Assembly (NCBI GenBank): GCA_016081115.2
Contig: JABTTQ020001496.1
Coordinates: 1-64,000 of the forward strand
From: Rehmannia glutinosa
Taxonomy: Eukaryota > Streptophyta > Magnoliopsida > Lamiales > Orobanchaceae
Reading direction: 5' to 3'
DNA: 64,000 nt
Below the pieces are notes generated by a model. It was not told where the DNA came from and did no database searches. It saw nothing but the letters and a program-made list of their open reading frames with translations. Shown one piece after another: positions 1 through 10,539 of the stretch (position 1 is its first letter; each line of letters starts with the position of its first letter). A program made the translations under genes and the position numbers.

Positions 1-826
1 AAAATCAAACAAATTAAGTAGAAAAGAATCTAATTTTATTAGATAGGGTAATGAGGCTGTAGATTCTGGCCACCCACCGCCCCTCAACAAATAGTCTGAA
101 AAGCTGGAACTATTTGGAAGCTTTCAGTTCGAGCGTGCGTTCAGTTTCAGCCCTTTCAAATTATTATATTACTGATTGATGTTTGCCAATATAATTTTCA
201 GACTAAATCAAGGCATTATTTTTCATTTCTTACGTAGGATACAGTTATATATGTCGAAATTCGTTAAGGTATATAGTACGTACTAGTTGCACCTCTGTCT
301 GTACTATCCTCTTGATCAACTTTTTTGTTGAATTGTAGGCCATGCAAATATAGTCTTTGACATTGTTTTAAAAAATACGATTGAATTAGGCATAACCAGC
401 TATTTTTTACAGTTATTTAGTTCTTTTTTAAATATAAAAACTTGATGTGTTAAACTTGGTATTTAGTTAAATTTGTGTGATTATTTCAATTTTGCATAAT
501 AATTAAGTTATAAATTTTAAGTTGACAATCTATATATTTTCATTAATTAAGTTATATATTTTACCTTAGCTTTCAACAAAAAGTTATATCTTTTAAGTTG
601 GTTATTTATATATTTTCATTTTTAATATATATTACATAATAACCAAATGATTTGCATTACTGCTTTATACGATATAATAAAGAATATTATAATTAATTAA
701 TTTTCATTAAACCGATTAGATAATTGGCGATTGGACCAGTGTGACTTAAACCAAAAACTGATTACAAGACTAATTTAATTTGCTTACCGATCCATTTTTT
801 AAAACATTGGAGCTTGTATGTGGTGG
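1..826. other. AT-rich intergenic DNA
   Basis: No open frame, RNA gene or clear repeat boundary was seen here. The sequence is AT-rich with short homopolymer runs, as expected of plant intergenic DNA. Confidence 0.6.
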
Positions 827-834
827 TATCTATC

Positions 835-1704
835 CAGAGGCGGATCATAAGGGGGCCAGCACTTAGCCCAGTGCAAAGTTTTAAGAATTCTACTTTTAGT
901 ACTATAATTTCTACATTATTCATAATTAGTCCATCCCAAAATTTAATGAAAACTCAAAATGACCCCAAAATTTAAATTCATTCTAAAAATAAAAAATTAA
1001 GTACTTAAAAACTTTTGTGTTATCATGATATATAATTAATAAACATATTTTTTTATCTTTACACTATTTTTGTAATCCTTAAGTTATTATTAGTACACTT
1101 ACCATGTCATTAAGTTTAAACTGTACATAACTATTTGAATTGGTAATTTATTAGAAATTAGAATATATAATCTAAGTATCAAATATATTAAAAAAATGAT
1201 ATGCTTTATTAGTTAAAGGCCTAAATAAATTTAACAATTTTGCTTATTGTGTCTACCATGTCGTGCCATGTTTTTCGTGTTTTTAGCGTCTTTGACTTTA
1301 AATTTTAGGCTCAATAAGATTATTGTGTTATGTTTGGGCTTTAGTTTATCGTTTCGAGTTATTATTTATCGGGCCGGTACGACCGATTTGTCTCCTCTAA
1401 GTGTCATCATCAATTATAAAATTGAAAAATTATCTACTTTTAGTTTTTTTTTATATTTAGTTATTGGATTCTTTTATTGTGGCAAAAGAACAAATAATAT
1501 GGAAAATACAATATGTCCATTTGATTGCTAATATAAAATACCATTTTATTTTTATGAAGTAATTTCTACTTTTTATTTAGAAATAATATAGTCTTGTAAT
1601 AATTCGTTTTATATATATAATCATTATTATATATATATATAATTTTTTTAGTCAAATCTTTATTTCTTAGCCCACCCTACTGCTAATTCCTGGATCCGCC
1701 ATTG
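835..1704. mobile_element. Non-autonomous hAT-like element
   Basis: The left end begins CAGAGGCGGATC and the right end is its imperfect inverse, ending GGATCCGCCATTG. Directly outside both ends lies the 8-base sequence TATCTATC (827-834 and 1705-1712). An 8-base target duplication with CAG-type termini is the hAT pattern. The right flank is itself a TATC-rich simple repeat, which weakens the duplication a little. The interior is AT-rich and has no transposase; a 94-codon frame at 1247-1531 has no recognisable domain and I take it as chance. Related ends occur at 5447, 59095 and, less clearly, 58446. Confidence 0.65.
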
Positions 1705-1716
1705 TATCTATCTATC

Positions 1717-1719
<3 letters not shown>

Positions 1720-1758
<39 letters not shown>
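1720..1758. repeat. (ATA)n microsatellite
   Basis: About 13 perfect ATA/TAA units, next to the right end of the hAT-like element and following a short TATC repeat. Confidence 0.95.
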
Positions 1759-1759
<1 letters not shown>

Positions 1760-1883
1760 CAAGTCACTTATAAATAATATGCTAAAACTTTTTCTGCCTA
1801 AACATGCACCCTCCCAAAAATAGTAAAATATAATTATAATATGTAACAATAATTTTGGTAATTCCTGAATTAATTCTGAAAAA

Positions 1884-2722
1884 TCTCTCTATATATATAA
1901 TACAAAACATTATATAGAAATTAGTTTTTCAAATCTGTGAGTACTACATTAATTATTATTTTTATTCTTTGTTTAAAAAAAATATTTTTGTTTTCGTTTT
2001 TGATTCATTTCTGACGTATAATATATCAAATTAATCATATTTTTAAGATCTTCAGTTGGACACCTTTATTGCATATATAAAAGAGAAAAATAAACATAAA
2101 AATCTAAAAAAAGATATATTTACTCAAAGTTTTATTATGTAACGAGCTTTAAAAATTATATGTATTTTTGCTATTTGTAGTATATGTATAGTTATTATTT
2201 GGATTTAGCTCTTTTCTTCATAATTTTATATTATAGGATTAATGTATTTAAGTTATTACATTCAATTAAAAAATACTTTATAATTGCATCTCAATTTACA
2301 TATACGAATAGCTTTCGAAAATAAAATTGCATTTGAATTTACTACTACAACCTTAAAAAAAAAAGTATGACACCAATCACCACACTTATTAAAGATCTAG
2401 ACATGATTAAAATGCAATGAGCGATGAAGTTGCACCTTATGCGGTTTTAGTAAAAATCAACTTTCGAAGATCGAACATATGAAATACATATTCTTGAATG
2501 TATTTTTCTTGATTTTGAATTATGATATTTTCTTATTTTTTGACTTCATCAATAAAAAAATAATAAAATAGTATTTCCTACAAATTGTCTAATACTATTT
2601 TAAAATTATTACAATGTCAGAAGATAAAATTGAATTAATTATCACGAAAATGCACATGTTACATTATAAATTAGAGACATTACAAGTATACAACCCGTGC
2701 ATTTAACGAGGGTCTCATCTAG
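1884..2722 (+). mobile_element. Helitron-like non-autonomous element
   Basis: The left end reads TCTCTCTATATATA after an A. The right end has a short imperfect hairpin (ACCCGTGC against CGAGGGT, 2695-2714) and terminates CTAG followed by T. A 5' TC, a 3' hairpin and CTRR inserted between A and T are Helitron hallmarks, and Helitrons make no target duplication. There is no helicase or Rep coding sequence. The hairpin has decayed, so the boundaries are an inference. Confidence 0.45.
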
Positions 2723-3619
2723 TTGCTTGAGAAAATAGCATAATGTATCGATGAAACTATTTAATTTGGGTGTCAAATAAATTAAGTTTTTATTCCACGA
2801 AAATTATTATGTTTTTCTTTTTCTCTAATTTTTGTTTAAAACTATATCTAAAATTTTAGTTTTAGCGAGAAAAATGTTAGAAACACTCTTCCGACTCTTA
2901 ACGTTTCGTGTTAATTATGTTTATTTCATAAATGGAAGACTTCCTTGATTTTCGTAATGATAACAAATTACATGTTTAGGTTGGTTAATAAAAATAAATA
3001 TTGGCTTTATCCACTTATCTAATTTATTCCAATCTGTATTAATTATGATTTTCTCCAGGAATCTAATTAAGGCTGTTGCTATGACTTTCAGACGCGTCTA
3101 CCTCGCACCAAAACACTATTATAACTTAATCCAACCAAACTGCTAACAAACAAAAGTAATATGCTGGCAATTACACTGTATTTCTCAAATTTTTAACTAT
3201 GAAAGAAGATAAAATATACGGAACAATACTAAGACATATATAGCCCTGTATTCTCAATAACTTGAACCCATTTGATAGAGGTTACTCTAATTTTACCATT
3301 TTACCCCCTTATTGGTGTAAAACACATTGCGGGTAAGAATTCACGCGACGTTACATAGATCTTGACCCAATTCAAATATGGGATTTTGGTTTTGACCCGA
3401 CTTAAGAGCCATACATGGGAACTAGAAGTAACCCATAAAAACTTGCTATAGATGGCATGCGTTCAGTATCAGATTTGAGATTTGGGGATTTATAAATGTG
3501 TTGGGGACAAAATTAACTTTTCTCAATATTTTTTATTTTAATTAATCTATACATGATATAATTTCGAAATTACTTAATAGATTATCCAATTAATCATTAT
3601 TGGATTGTAAATATAATTA
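2723..3619. other. AT-rich intergenic DNA
   Basis: I see no gene, RNA or bounded repeat in this stretch. Confidence 0.5.
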
Positions 3620-3870
3620 TCAGGCCTACACATCCACATTATCCTATAAGGCCCATATTGCGGCCATCAACCAAGTATAAAAATGTTAATCCATCTCATT
3701 TGTAAGTATTCTTAGTTAATGACTCTCAATTATTGTTTTCTTTGCACTGGATTTTTTCTCCAATCAGTGTTGACTTGAGCATTGGAGGGGCCTCCCTTGG
3801 ACAAGCGCATGGCCCGTCTAACGTTTACTGAATTGTCGCAGACAAATTCTCATCTCAAGAACTACCAACT
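3620..3870 (+). repeat. Decayed LTR fragment, Tat/gypsy-like
   Basis: A TATA-like site (AGTATAAAAATG, near 3675) is followed about 100 bases later by TTGACTTGAGCATTGGAGGGG (near 3770). The second motif strongly resembles CTGACTTAAGCATCGGAGAGG near the end of the 5737-6534 LTR. This TATA-then-GACTTGAGC-GGAG layout is typical of the R/U5 part of Tat-type LTRs. No termini or target duplication are left, so I call only a remnant. Confidence 0.4.
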
Positions 3871-4044
3871 CCCGATAACAAGTTAGACTTTTTATCAGAA
3901 ACACTGACTAGGTAGATCAACCCTGACTAGGAGTGATGTACCGATTTAAGCAGCGTCTAATGGTACTCTCAAAATTTAATATTCATTTTTCATGGATGAT
4001 ACAATAGTGTCAAAACATCGATTTATAGCCAAACAAACCATCCA

Positions 4045-5014
4045 TACTACAAGAAAACAAGGAAATTCCAACGAAAAAAATATGTTGGAATTTGGCCAGT
4101 TACCGTTGGAATTATCGATTCCAACGGAAATTTCCACAAAAAATGCACTATTGGTAAAATGGCCATTGGAATGGCAAAATTCCAATGGAAAAATATTCCA
4201 ACGGTACTTCCAACGGTATTTATCCATTGGAATATACAACCGTTGAAAAAAACTCAAACATTTTTTTCAACACTAATTCCAACAGAGTTGTACATTTGGA
4301 ATATATATAATCGTTGAAAAAAACTCCAACGGTTAATTCCAATGGTATATATACGTTGGAATATTCAATCATTTTTTCTCATTATCTAATATCTTTAACT
4401 TGCCAGTATGTCACCTATCATCAATTTGTCCAAGTCAAGCACATTTAACTATATAGTTTCAATATGATTGACTCCAGAAGAGAAGATATATTTTATTGAT
4501 ATGGATAATACTATCAAATCTTTTAACCCCTATTGAAATTTTCCAACGGTATTGGAATTTTCCAACAACCTGTTGTACCATTGGAATTTCCGTTGGAATT
4601 TTAAAAACTCCAACGGAAATTCCAATAATTAATTCCAACACTTTGTTTACCATTGGAATTTTTGTTGGAATTTTCAAATGGTATATATATTATAGTGATG
4701 GAATTTATGTTGGAATTTTTAAAATTCCAATATTAGTATTTCCAATACTTTATTACAATGATTTTATTACTGTTGGAATTATTGTTGGAATTTTCCAACG
4801 ATTTGTTATGGTGTTGGAATTTCCGTTGAAATTTTAAATTCCAACGGGAATTCCAACAGTTTATACCAACGGTTTTATTTATTGTTGGAATTTTCGTTGA
4901 AATTTTCCAATGGTATAATGTAGAATTAGAATTTTCGTTGGAATTTTAAAAATTCCATTAATTATCTTTTTCATTGGAATTATTTTATTGAAATTTGATT
5001 GTTTTCTTGTAGTG
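4045..5014. mobile_element. Non-autonomous CACTA (CMC/EnSpm) element
   Basis: The right end is GTTTTCTTGTAGTG (5001-5014) and the left end is TACTACAAGAAAAC (4045-4058), a 13 of 14 match to its inverse. CACTACAAGAAAA is the common plant CACTA terminus. The flanking trinucleotides are CCA and CTA, a three-base target duplication with one change. The interior holds about forty copies of TTCCAACGG/CCGTTGGAA-type motifs in both orientations, as expected of subterminal transposase-binding repeats. Short frames at 3992-4246 and 4496-4837 are only read-through of these repeats. No transposase is present. Confidence 0.8.
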
Positions 5015-5446
5015 CTAATATAATATATTTCATAATCAAATACTAATACAAACTGAAGGTGGTCATATAACGTTCACAAGTTGGCCACACTTAGGCTATG
5101 TATATACATTTAAAAGGAAAAACGATCCCAAATAAATTGGGACTTGAAGCAATTGATTCATGAGATTTATGACAAGTTCGGCCCTACATGAGTCTTATGT
5201 TATGTGGATTATGTTAAATTTTATAAATAGTTTTAAAGTTTAGTGACAATTAAGTTATCTTAAGGTGATTTGGTACTTGAAGTTATTCATATATATGTTA
5301 ATTTTTAAGTATAATGTATACATATATCGAAGGGTGTAATTGCAAATTGCCATTTTATGTTCCACGTTCATATTTTGATTTTTATTTCATTGTATTGAAT
5401 TAATGTCACGTGTACAATATGATGTTATAATTGTCCATGTATCCAA
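5015..5446. other. Intergenic DNA
   Basis: No gene or bounded element was seen. Confidence 0.5.
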
Positions 5447-5600
5447 TAGCGGATGCAGGAATTAAGAATTGGGGGAACGAAATCTAATTTTGAAGACATA
5501 AAAAAAGAATGTTTCCCAAAATTTTTTGGGGGATAAATGTATTTTTCCCTTAGTTTTATACTAAATAACATATAAATTGCAAAGAAAAAATTTTTGCGGG
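5447..5600. mobile_element. hAT-like end fragment
   Basis: Begins CAATAGCGGATGCAGGAATT, nearly the same as the inverse of the right end of the 835-1704 element (CAATGGCGGATCCAGGAATT). The opposite end was not found before the LTR element inserted at 5737, so this is a fragment or a diverged copy. Confidence 0.4.
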
Positions 5601-5736
5601 GCAAATGTGTTTTTATTCCACGTCATGTTTCGAACTTAAAGCACTTTTCAAATTGAAATCACCTGAACACTAACATATACTTATCCAAATCATTATCATT
5701 TAACTTCCTCAATTTCTTCTGCTAATTAAGTAATAG

Positions 5737-6534
5737 TGATAAGGGCAAAAGATTGTCTGAGCCGACCTGACAGGCCTAAGGCATTGGGCTGACCTGCTAA
5801 TACCTGACATTGGGCTGAAATGGAGGCCCATAGCCTTGGGATGACCTGTTAAGGGTTAAATAGTGGGCCGATCTAGGGAGGCTTATAGTCTAAGGCTGAT
5901 CTTCTAAGGCTTATGAGTACGGGACCGACCTATTGAGCTCATAGGTGGGAGGTACATCATATTGGGCCGATCTGTGCAGGCCCAAGTATAAGCGTATGTT
6001 CACGGGGCTGACTTATGTAAGGGCCACTGTACTAAGCCGACCTGTCAAGCCCGACATGGCTAAAGGCGATCTGTGTGGACTTGTTGTGTAGTTCAGCTCG
6101 GATTAGAACATGTATGAGGCCCTGAGGATGCCTTGGAGAATTACAGGGGCTTTATATCGTACATTGGGCCGAGGTGCTTTGAAACAGGTCGGAGTTAAGG
6201 TCTTATGGGCGCAAAATTAGGGTTTTTAAGAGATTCGATCCTAATCTAATGATGACTCTGACACCAAATCGTAACGGAATCCCGGATTTTACGGAAACCC
6301 TAATCCGAGCTAAGGTATAAAAGGCCCAAGCCCAGGTTCATTCTAACCTAATCTCATTTTTTACTGTTACATTGCTTTTTTCTCTCTCTAGCCTTTGCTT
6401 CCTTCTCAAGATACTGACTTAAGCATCGGAGAGGGTACGCCGGAGCCCCCCTCCGGCCCCCCTTGTGCAGGTTTCATGGTGGACTTCGTTTGAGAAGGTG
6501 ATCGGCGAGGAGAGGCAGTTTTTGGGAGCAACCA
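5737..6534 (+). repeat. 5' LTR of Tat element
   Basis: Starts TG and ends CA, and matches 15706-16502 almost base for base. It contains repeated GGGCCGA/GGCTGA-type stretches and a TATA box at 6316-6322. Transcription would start roughly 30 bases after the TATA box. Confidence 0.95.
6316..6322 (+). promoter_or_regulatory. TATA box of 5' LTR
   Basis: TATAAAA within AAGGTATAAAAGGCCC. The same site is present in the 3' LTR near 16285. It is the likely core promoter for the sense genomic RNA. Confidence 0.7.
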
Positions 6535-6536
6535 AG

Positions 6537-6554
6537 TGGCGCCGTCTGTGGGAA
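6537..6554 (+). other. Primer-binding site of Tat element
   Basis: TGGCGCCGTCTGTGGGAA starts two bases after the 5' LTR, where minus-strand DNA synthesis is primed by a tRNA 3' end. The TGG start fits a CCA tRNA terminus. I do not assign the tRNA. Confidence 0.8.
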
Positions 6555-6589
6555 ACATTGAGCAGAGACGTGAGATTCGAGTTTTGGCT

Positions 6590-7967
6590 ATGGAGGATGT
6601 TAGGAGAAGCTTGGAAGATGATCTGAACCGTACGCCGCTGGGAGATACTCCGGGCGTAGTCACGCAGGAGGATGTTCCACCTCCGCCCCCACCACTCCCA
6701 AAGTGAACGGCGGGGGAGGGCGGAGTGCGAGAGGGAGGGAGCGGAAGGACAGACGCCTATGTCTGGGGGGAGTATAGATTTGGGTCCAATGTTCTTTGAA
6801 CAATTGGGTGGATTCATCACTAGAGTTGTGGAGCAAACGGTGGAGAGACGCTTGAGGGAGATGCTTCCACCACCAGCTCCGCCGGTGGTCCCTCCTCCTC
6901 CTGTGGTCCCCCTCCGATGGTCCCTCCTCCTGTGGCCCCTCCGGAGGTGGGAGAGAGAGGTCGGCGGCCAACTATGGCGGAAGAAGTACATTCATCAAGG
7001 GCGGAGCATGTCTCTACTCGGAAGAGGTGATGGCAGACGAGGTTCCGGCCTCATACCAAGCTCTGAGCTTCGAATATGACGGTACCACAGATCCGTGGGA
7101 CCATCTTTGTCGTTTTGAGAACGCTGCTCTACTACACAGATTCACGGATGGCGTGATGTGTAGAGTTTTTCCTACCACTTTGACGAAATCGGCTCAGCAG
7201 TGGTTTAGCCAGCTTGCCACGGGCTCCATTCGGAATTTTGATAACTTTAGCTCGGCTTTTCTTAATCAGTTCACGAGTTGCCGTAAGTACTGGAAAGGCG
7301 CCCACGACTGTTTAGCATCAAACAGAGAGAAGGGGAAGGACTTCGGAGCTATATCCAGAGGTTTACAGCGGCAAAGTTGGAGGTGCCGTCAGCCAGTCCT
7401 GAAATTTTGGCCAATGCCCTAGCTCAAGGCCTGAGGGATGGGGAGTTCTTTGAATCATTAGTGATAGAGCCTGCTAAGACATTTGACGAGCTATTAGCTC
7501 GGGCGGAGAAATATATTAACCTTGAAGAGGCGAGAAAAATGAAAAGAGAGGAAGGAGAGAAGAGAAGAGACAAGAGGGAAGAGCGGGAAGACAAAGGACT
7601 TTAGAAGAAGCCGAGGTCTGAGGCAATGGGAGGAAGGCCGAGGTTTGAGAAGTACACGCCTTTGGCTGTCCCTCAGGGCGAGGTGCTTGTAGCTATTGAG
7701 AGGCATCCCGACCTGAGGTGGCCAAAGATGCATGCAGAGGCACCAGTAAAGGCGAAGTGTAAGGAATTTTGTAGATTTCACAATGAATATGGGCACACAA
7801 CAGATCGGTGCACACACCTGAGGGATGAGATCGAGCGGCTCATTCAGGCAGGTCACCTTAGGGAATTTGTGTACATCGACAAAAAGGAGAGAAAAGGGGA
7901 GTATAAGAGGGATAACCGGGGCTATCATCAACCTCGGCGGGAGCCGGAGCATAGGGGGGGAAAGTGA
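6590..7967 (+). pseudogene. Broken gag gene of Tat element
   Basis: The reading starts at ATG 6590 (MEDVRRSLEDDL) and meets a TGA after 38 codons (6704). Gag-like sequence then continues in other frames. A proline-rich stretch (about 6870-6915) is followed by the retrotransposon gag core in 7027-7422, with YDGTTDPWDHLCRFE and AQQWFSQL. After a frameshift near 7380 it goes on in 7377-7604 to a charged KREEGEKRRDKRE tail. A TAG at 7602 precedes 7626-7967, which holds CRFHNEYGHTTDRC, a zinc-knuckle-like pattern. Gag would form the particle shell and bind RNA. With at least two frameshifts and two stops, no full Gag can be made from this copy. Confidence 0.85.
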
Positions 7968-8709
7968 GGAGCTACCTCCACCTCCGCCCCCACCTCGGCG
8001 AGAGGTCATCCAAATGATTGTTGGAGGGCCGGCGAAAGGAGATTCGAGGCGAGCTCGGAAAAAGTATGTGAGAGCGGCAGACACGGATCCGTGCGAGAGA
8101 ACGATTAAAGGTGGAACAGTCGGTCAAGAGCCGCAAATCCAATTCGGACCGGAGGATTGTAGGGGTATCGTGACACCTCATAGCGATGGTTTGGTGATCA
8201 CATCGACGATCTCTAATTATGATGTGCAGCGGGTATTTGTGGACACAAGGAGCTCAACAGATATCCTATTCTATGATTGTTATAAGAAGATGGACCTCCA
8301 GGTCGGCTTGGAAGCGGTGAATGGATACGGCGTTGGTTGGGTTATTTGAGGGATGGTCCAACCTATAGGTATGATTACTTTACCTGTCTCTTTGGGAAAG
8401 GAGCCTAATCGTAAAACTAGAATGATTCGATTTTTGATAGTTGATGCACCGTCCTCTTATAATGTCATGTTGGGTAGACCGGCACTAAATGCTTTCCAAG
8501 CAGTGGTGTCGGTATACCATCTAAAAATGAAATTTCCTGTGGGAGAGAAAGTAGGGGAGGTCGATGGTGATCAGTATATGGCTAGAAAATTGTACGTAGA
8601 AAGTATTCAGAAGGCAGAAAGGGGGAGTGCTTTTGATGATGATAGAAACAAAGACAAGTTGGTTAGGTTGACGAACGTGGTGGAGCATGTCCACCTAATG
8701 ATGAAATGA
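7825..8709 (+). pseudogene. Broken retroviral-type aspartic protease
   Basis: The frame 7825-8349 leads into VFVDTRSSTDILFYDCY. The family signature here is D-T-G-S-S, so the glycine next to the catalytic aspartate (codon 8248-8250) has become arginine (AGG), a likely G-to-A change that should abolish activity. After a TGA (8347) the same frame resumes at 8353 with YNVMLGRPALNAF, the usual protease flap and C-terminal part. The protease would cut the Gag-Pol precursor. It lies between gag and RT as expected. Confidence 0.8.
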
Positions 8710-8715
8710 TGATGG

Positions 8716-10198
8716 TCGAGCTAGTGCCAGGTGACCCTGATAAGGTCACCAAGGTCGGGAAGGAATTGCCGGACGAATTGAGGGATGAGCTGGTGGAGTT
8801 TCTAAGGAGTAATGTGGATGTATTTGCTTGGATTTGAATCGTGCTTGCCCTAAGGATTACTACCCATTACCCAGAATTGATCAGCTAGTAGATTCGACGT
8901 CGGGATGTGAACTGCTTAGTATGATGGATGCGTCGCAGGGATATCATCAGATCAGGCTAGCAGAAGAAGACCAAAAAAGGGTGTGCTTCACCACCTCTTT
9001 TGGTACCTTCTGTTATGTAGTAATGCCGTTCGGGTTGAAGAATGCAGGATCCACATACCAGAGGTTGGTGGATAAGATGTTTGGAGAGCAGCTCGGCAGG
9101 AACATGTAGGTGTATGTGGATGATATGTTGGTCAAAAGCATAAAGGTTGTGGATCATGTGCGTGACCTAGCTGAAACGTTTGACACCTTGAGGAAGTATA
9201 GGATGAAGCTGAACCCCAAGAAGTGTGCCTTTGGGGTCAGGTCGGGAAAGTTTCTGGGGTACATGGTAACGGAGAAAGGAATAGAGGCCAACCCAGAGAA
9301 GGTCAGGGCCATTAGAGAGATGGCACCGCCTCGGGATACCAAAGATGTGCAGTGTTTAACGGGTCGGCTAGCAGCGCTGAATCGCTTTATTTCACGCCTC
9401 GCGGAGAGAAGTTTGCCCTTTTTTAAGGTCTTGAGGAAAGCTAAAAAGTTCGTTTGGGATGAGGAATGCCAAAGGGCTTTCGAGGATTTGAAGAATTATT
9501 TGGCTGATCTGTCATTGCTAACTAAGCCGTTGCCTGGGGAGCCCTTATACCTCTACCTTTCGGTTAGGGGAGTAGGGGTGTACTGTACTATGTCGGGGAA
9601 AGTTTTGAGGAATGCCGGTGTACTAATAAAGTTTTGAGGAATGCCGAGCTGCGATATGCGGAGATCGAGAAGGCAGGTTTGGCCTTGGTGGTGACTGCGA
9701 GGAGACTTTGGCCCTATTTCCTTTCGCATAAGGTAATCGTCCGAACTAATCTTCCATTGAGAAATGTGATGAGTAAGCCCGAGGTAGCGGGGAGGTTAGT
9801 GAAGTGGGCTATTGAGCTAAGTGAATATGATATTGAATTCGAGAACAGATCGGCCATTAAAGCTCGAGGCTTTGGCGGACTTTGTTCAAGAATCAATCGA
9901 GATGATGATAGAAGAAGGAACTTGGGTGATTTATGTGGATGGATCAGTAGGGAGCTCAGGGTGTGGTGCTGGTATCGTCTTGATCAGCCCGCAAGGAATC
10001 GAAAATGACTTTGCTGTGAGGTTGGAGTTCAAGCTATCTAATAATGAGGCGGAGTATGAGGCATTCATTAGAGGAATGCAAATGGCCATTGAGATGGGGG
10101 CTGTTAGGATGGTAGTTTACATGGACTCTCGGCTCCACAAACAAGCGAGGTTATGGGAGAGTTCGAGGTCGGGAGGAGAGGATGAAGAGGTATGTTGA
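8716..10198 (+). pseudogene. Broken RT and dual RNase H region
   Basis: The linker ends at DVFAW and jumps at about 8831 straight to DLNRACPKDYYPLPR. In this family roughly 80-90 codons normally separate the two, so the N-terminal part of reverse transcriptase is deleted. The rest of RT is recognisable: MMDASQGYHQI, then a TAG (9107-9109) immediately before the catalytic YVDD box, then the LNPKKCAFG and FLGYMV thumb region. RNase H follows to 9637 and, after a 29-base local duplication (9599-9617, 9628-9646) and a frameshift, in 9634-9890. A second, archaeal-type RNase H (VIYVDGSVGSSGCGAGIV, NNEAEYEAFI) lies in 9821-10198. This duplicate RNase H is diagnostic for Tat elements. Confidence 0.88.
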
Positions 10199-10539
10199 AG
10201 CATATCGAGCTTTAGAAGGGGAAGTGAAAGAAATCAAGATATGTCAGTCGAGGGGAGGAAAATGGTCGAGCGGATTTTCTAGCAAAATTGGCGATTCGGC
10301 ACGGGAGAATCAAGCTAACAGATCACACTTACGGTGGCAAAAGAAACGGCACTGGGGTTGGAGGTTGGAGAGAAAGAGGAGAAAGAGGATTGGAGGTCGG
10401 CTATCATAGCTTACTTAAAGGAGGGGTCTTACCAACAGTAGGCGTGAAGCTGACTCGGACCGAAAATTTGGGCGACACGTTTTTGCATTATCGGGGATAA
10501 GTTATATAAGAGAGGCTTCTCTATGCCTTTCCGAGGTGT

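Noticed and set aside
1247..1531. 94-codon plus-strand frame
   Set aside because: It lies inside a hAT-like element, has no domain and hydrophobic low-complexity sequence; taken as chance.
4496..4837. 113-codon frame in 4.5 kb region
   Set aside because: It is read-through of TTCCAACGG/GGAATTT repeats of the CACTA element, giving repeated GIF/VGI residues.
6419..6991. 190-codon minus-strand frame
   Set aside because: It spans the 5' LTR end and the gag start in antisense, is G/R/P-rich from GC-skewed sequence and has no family match that I know.
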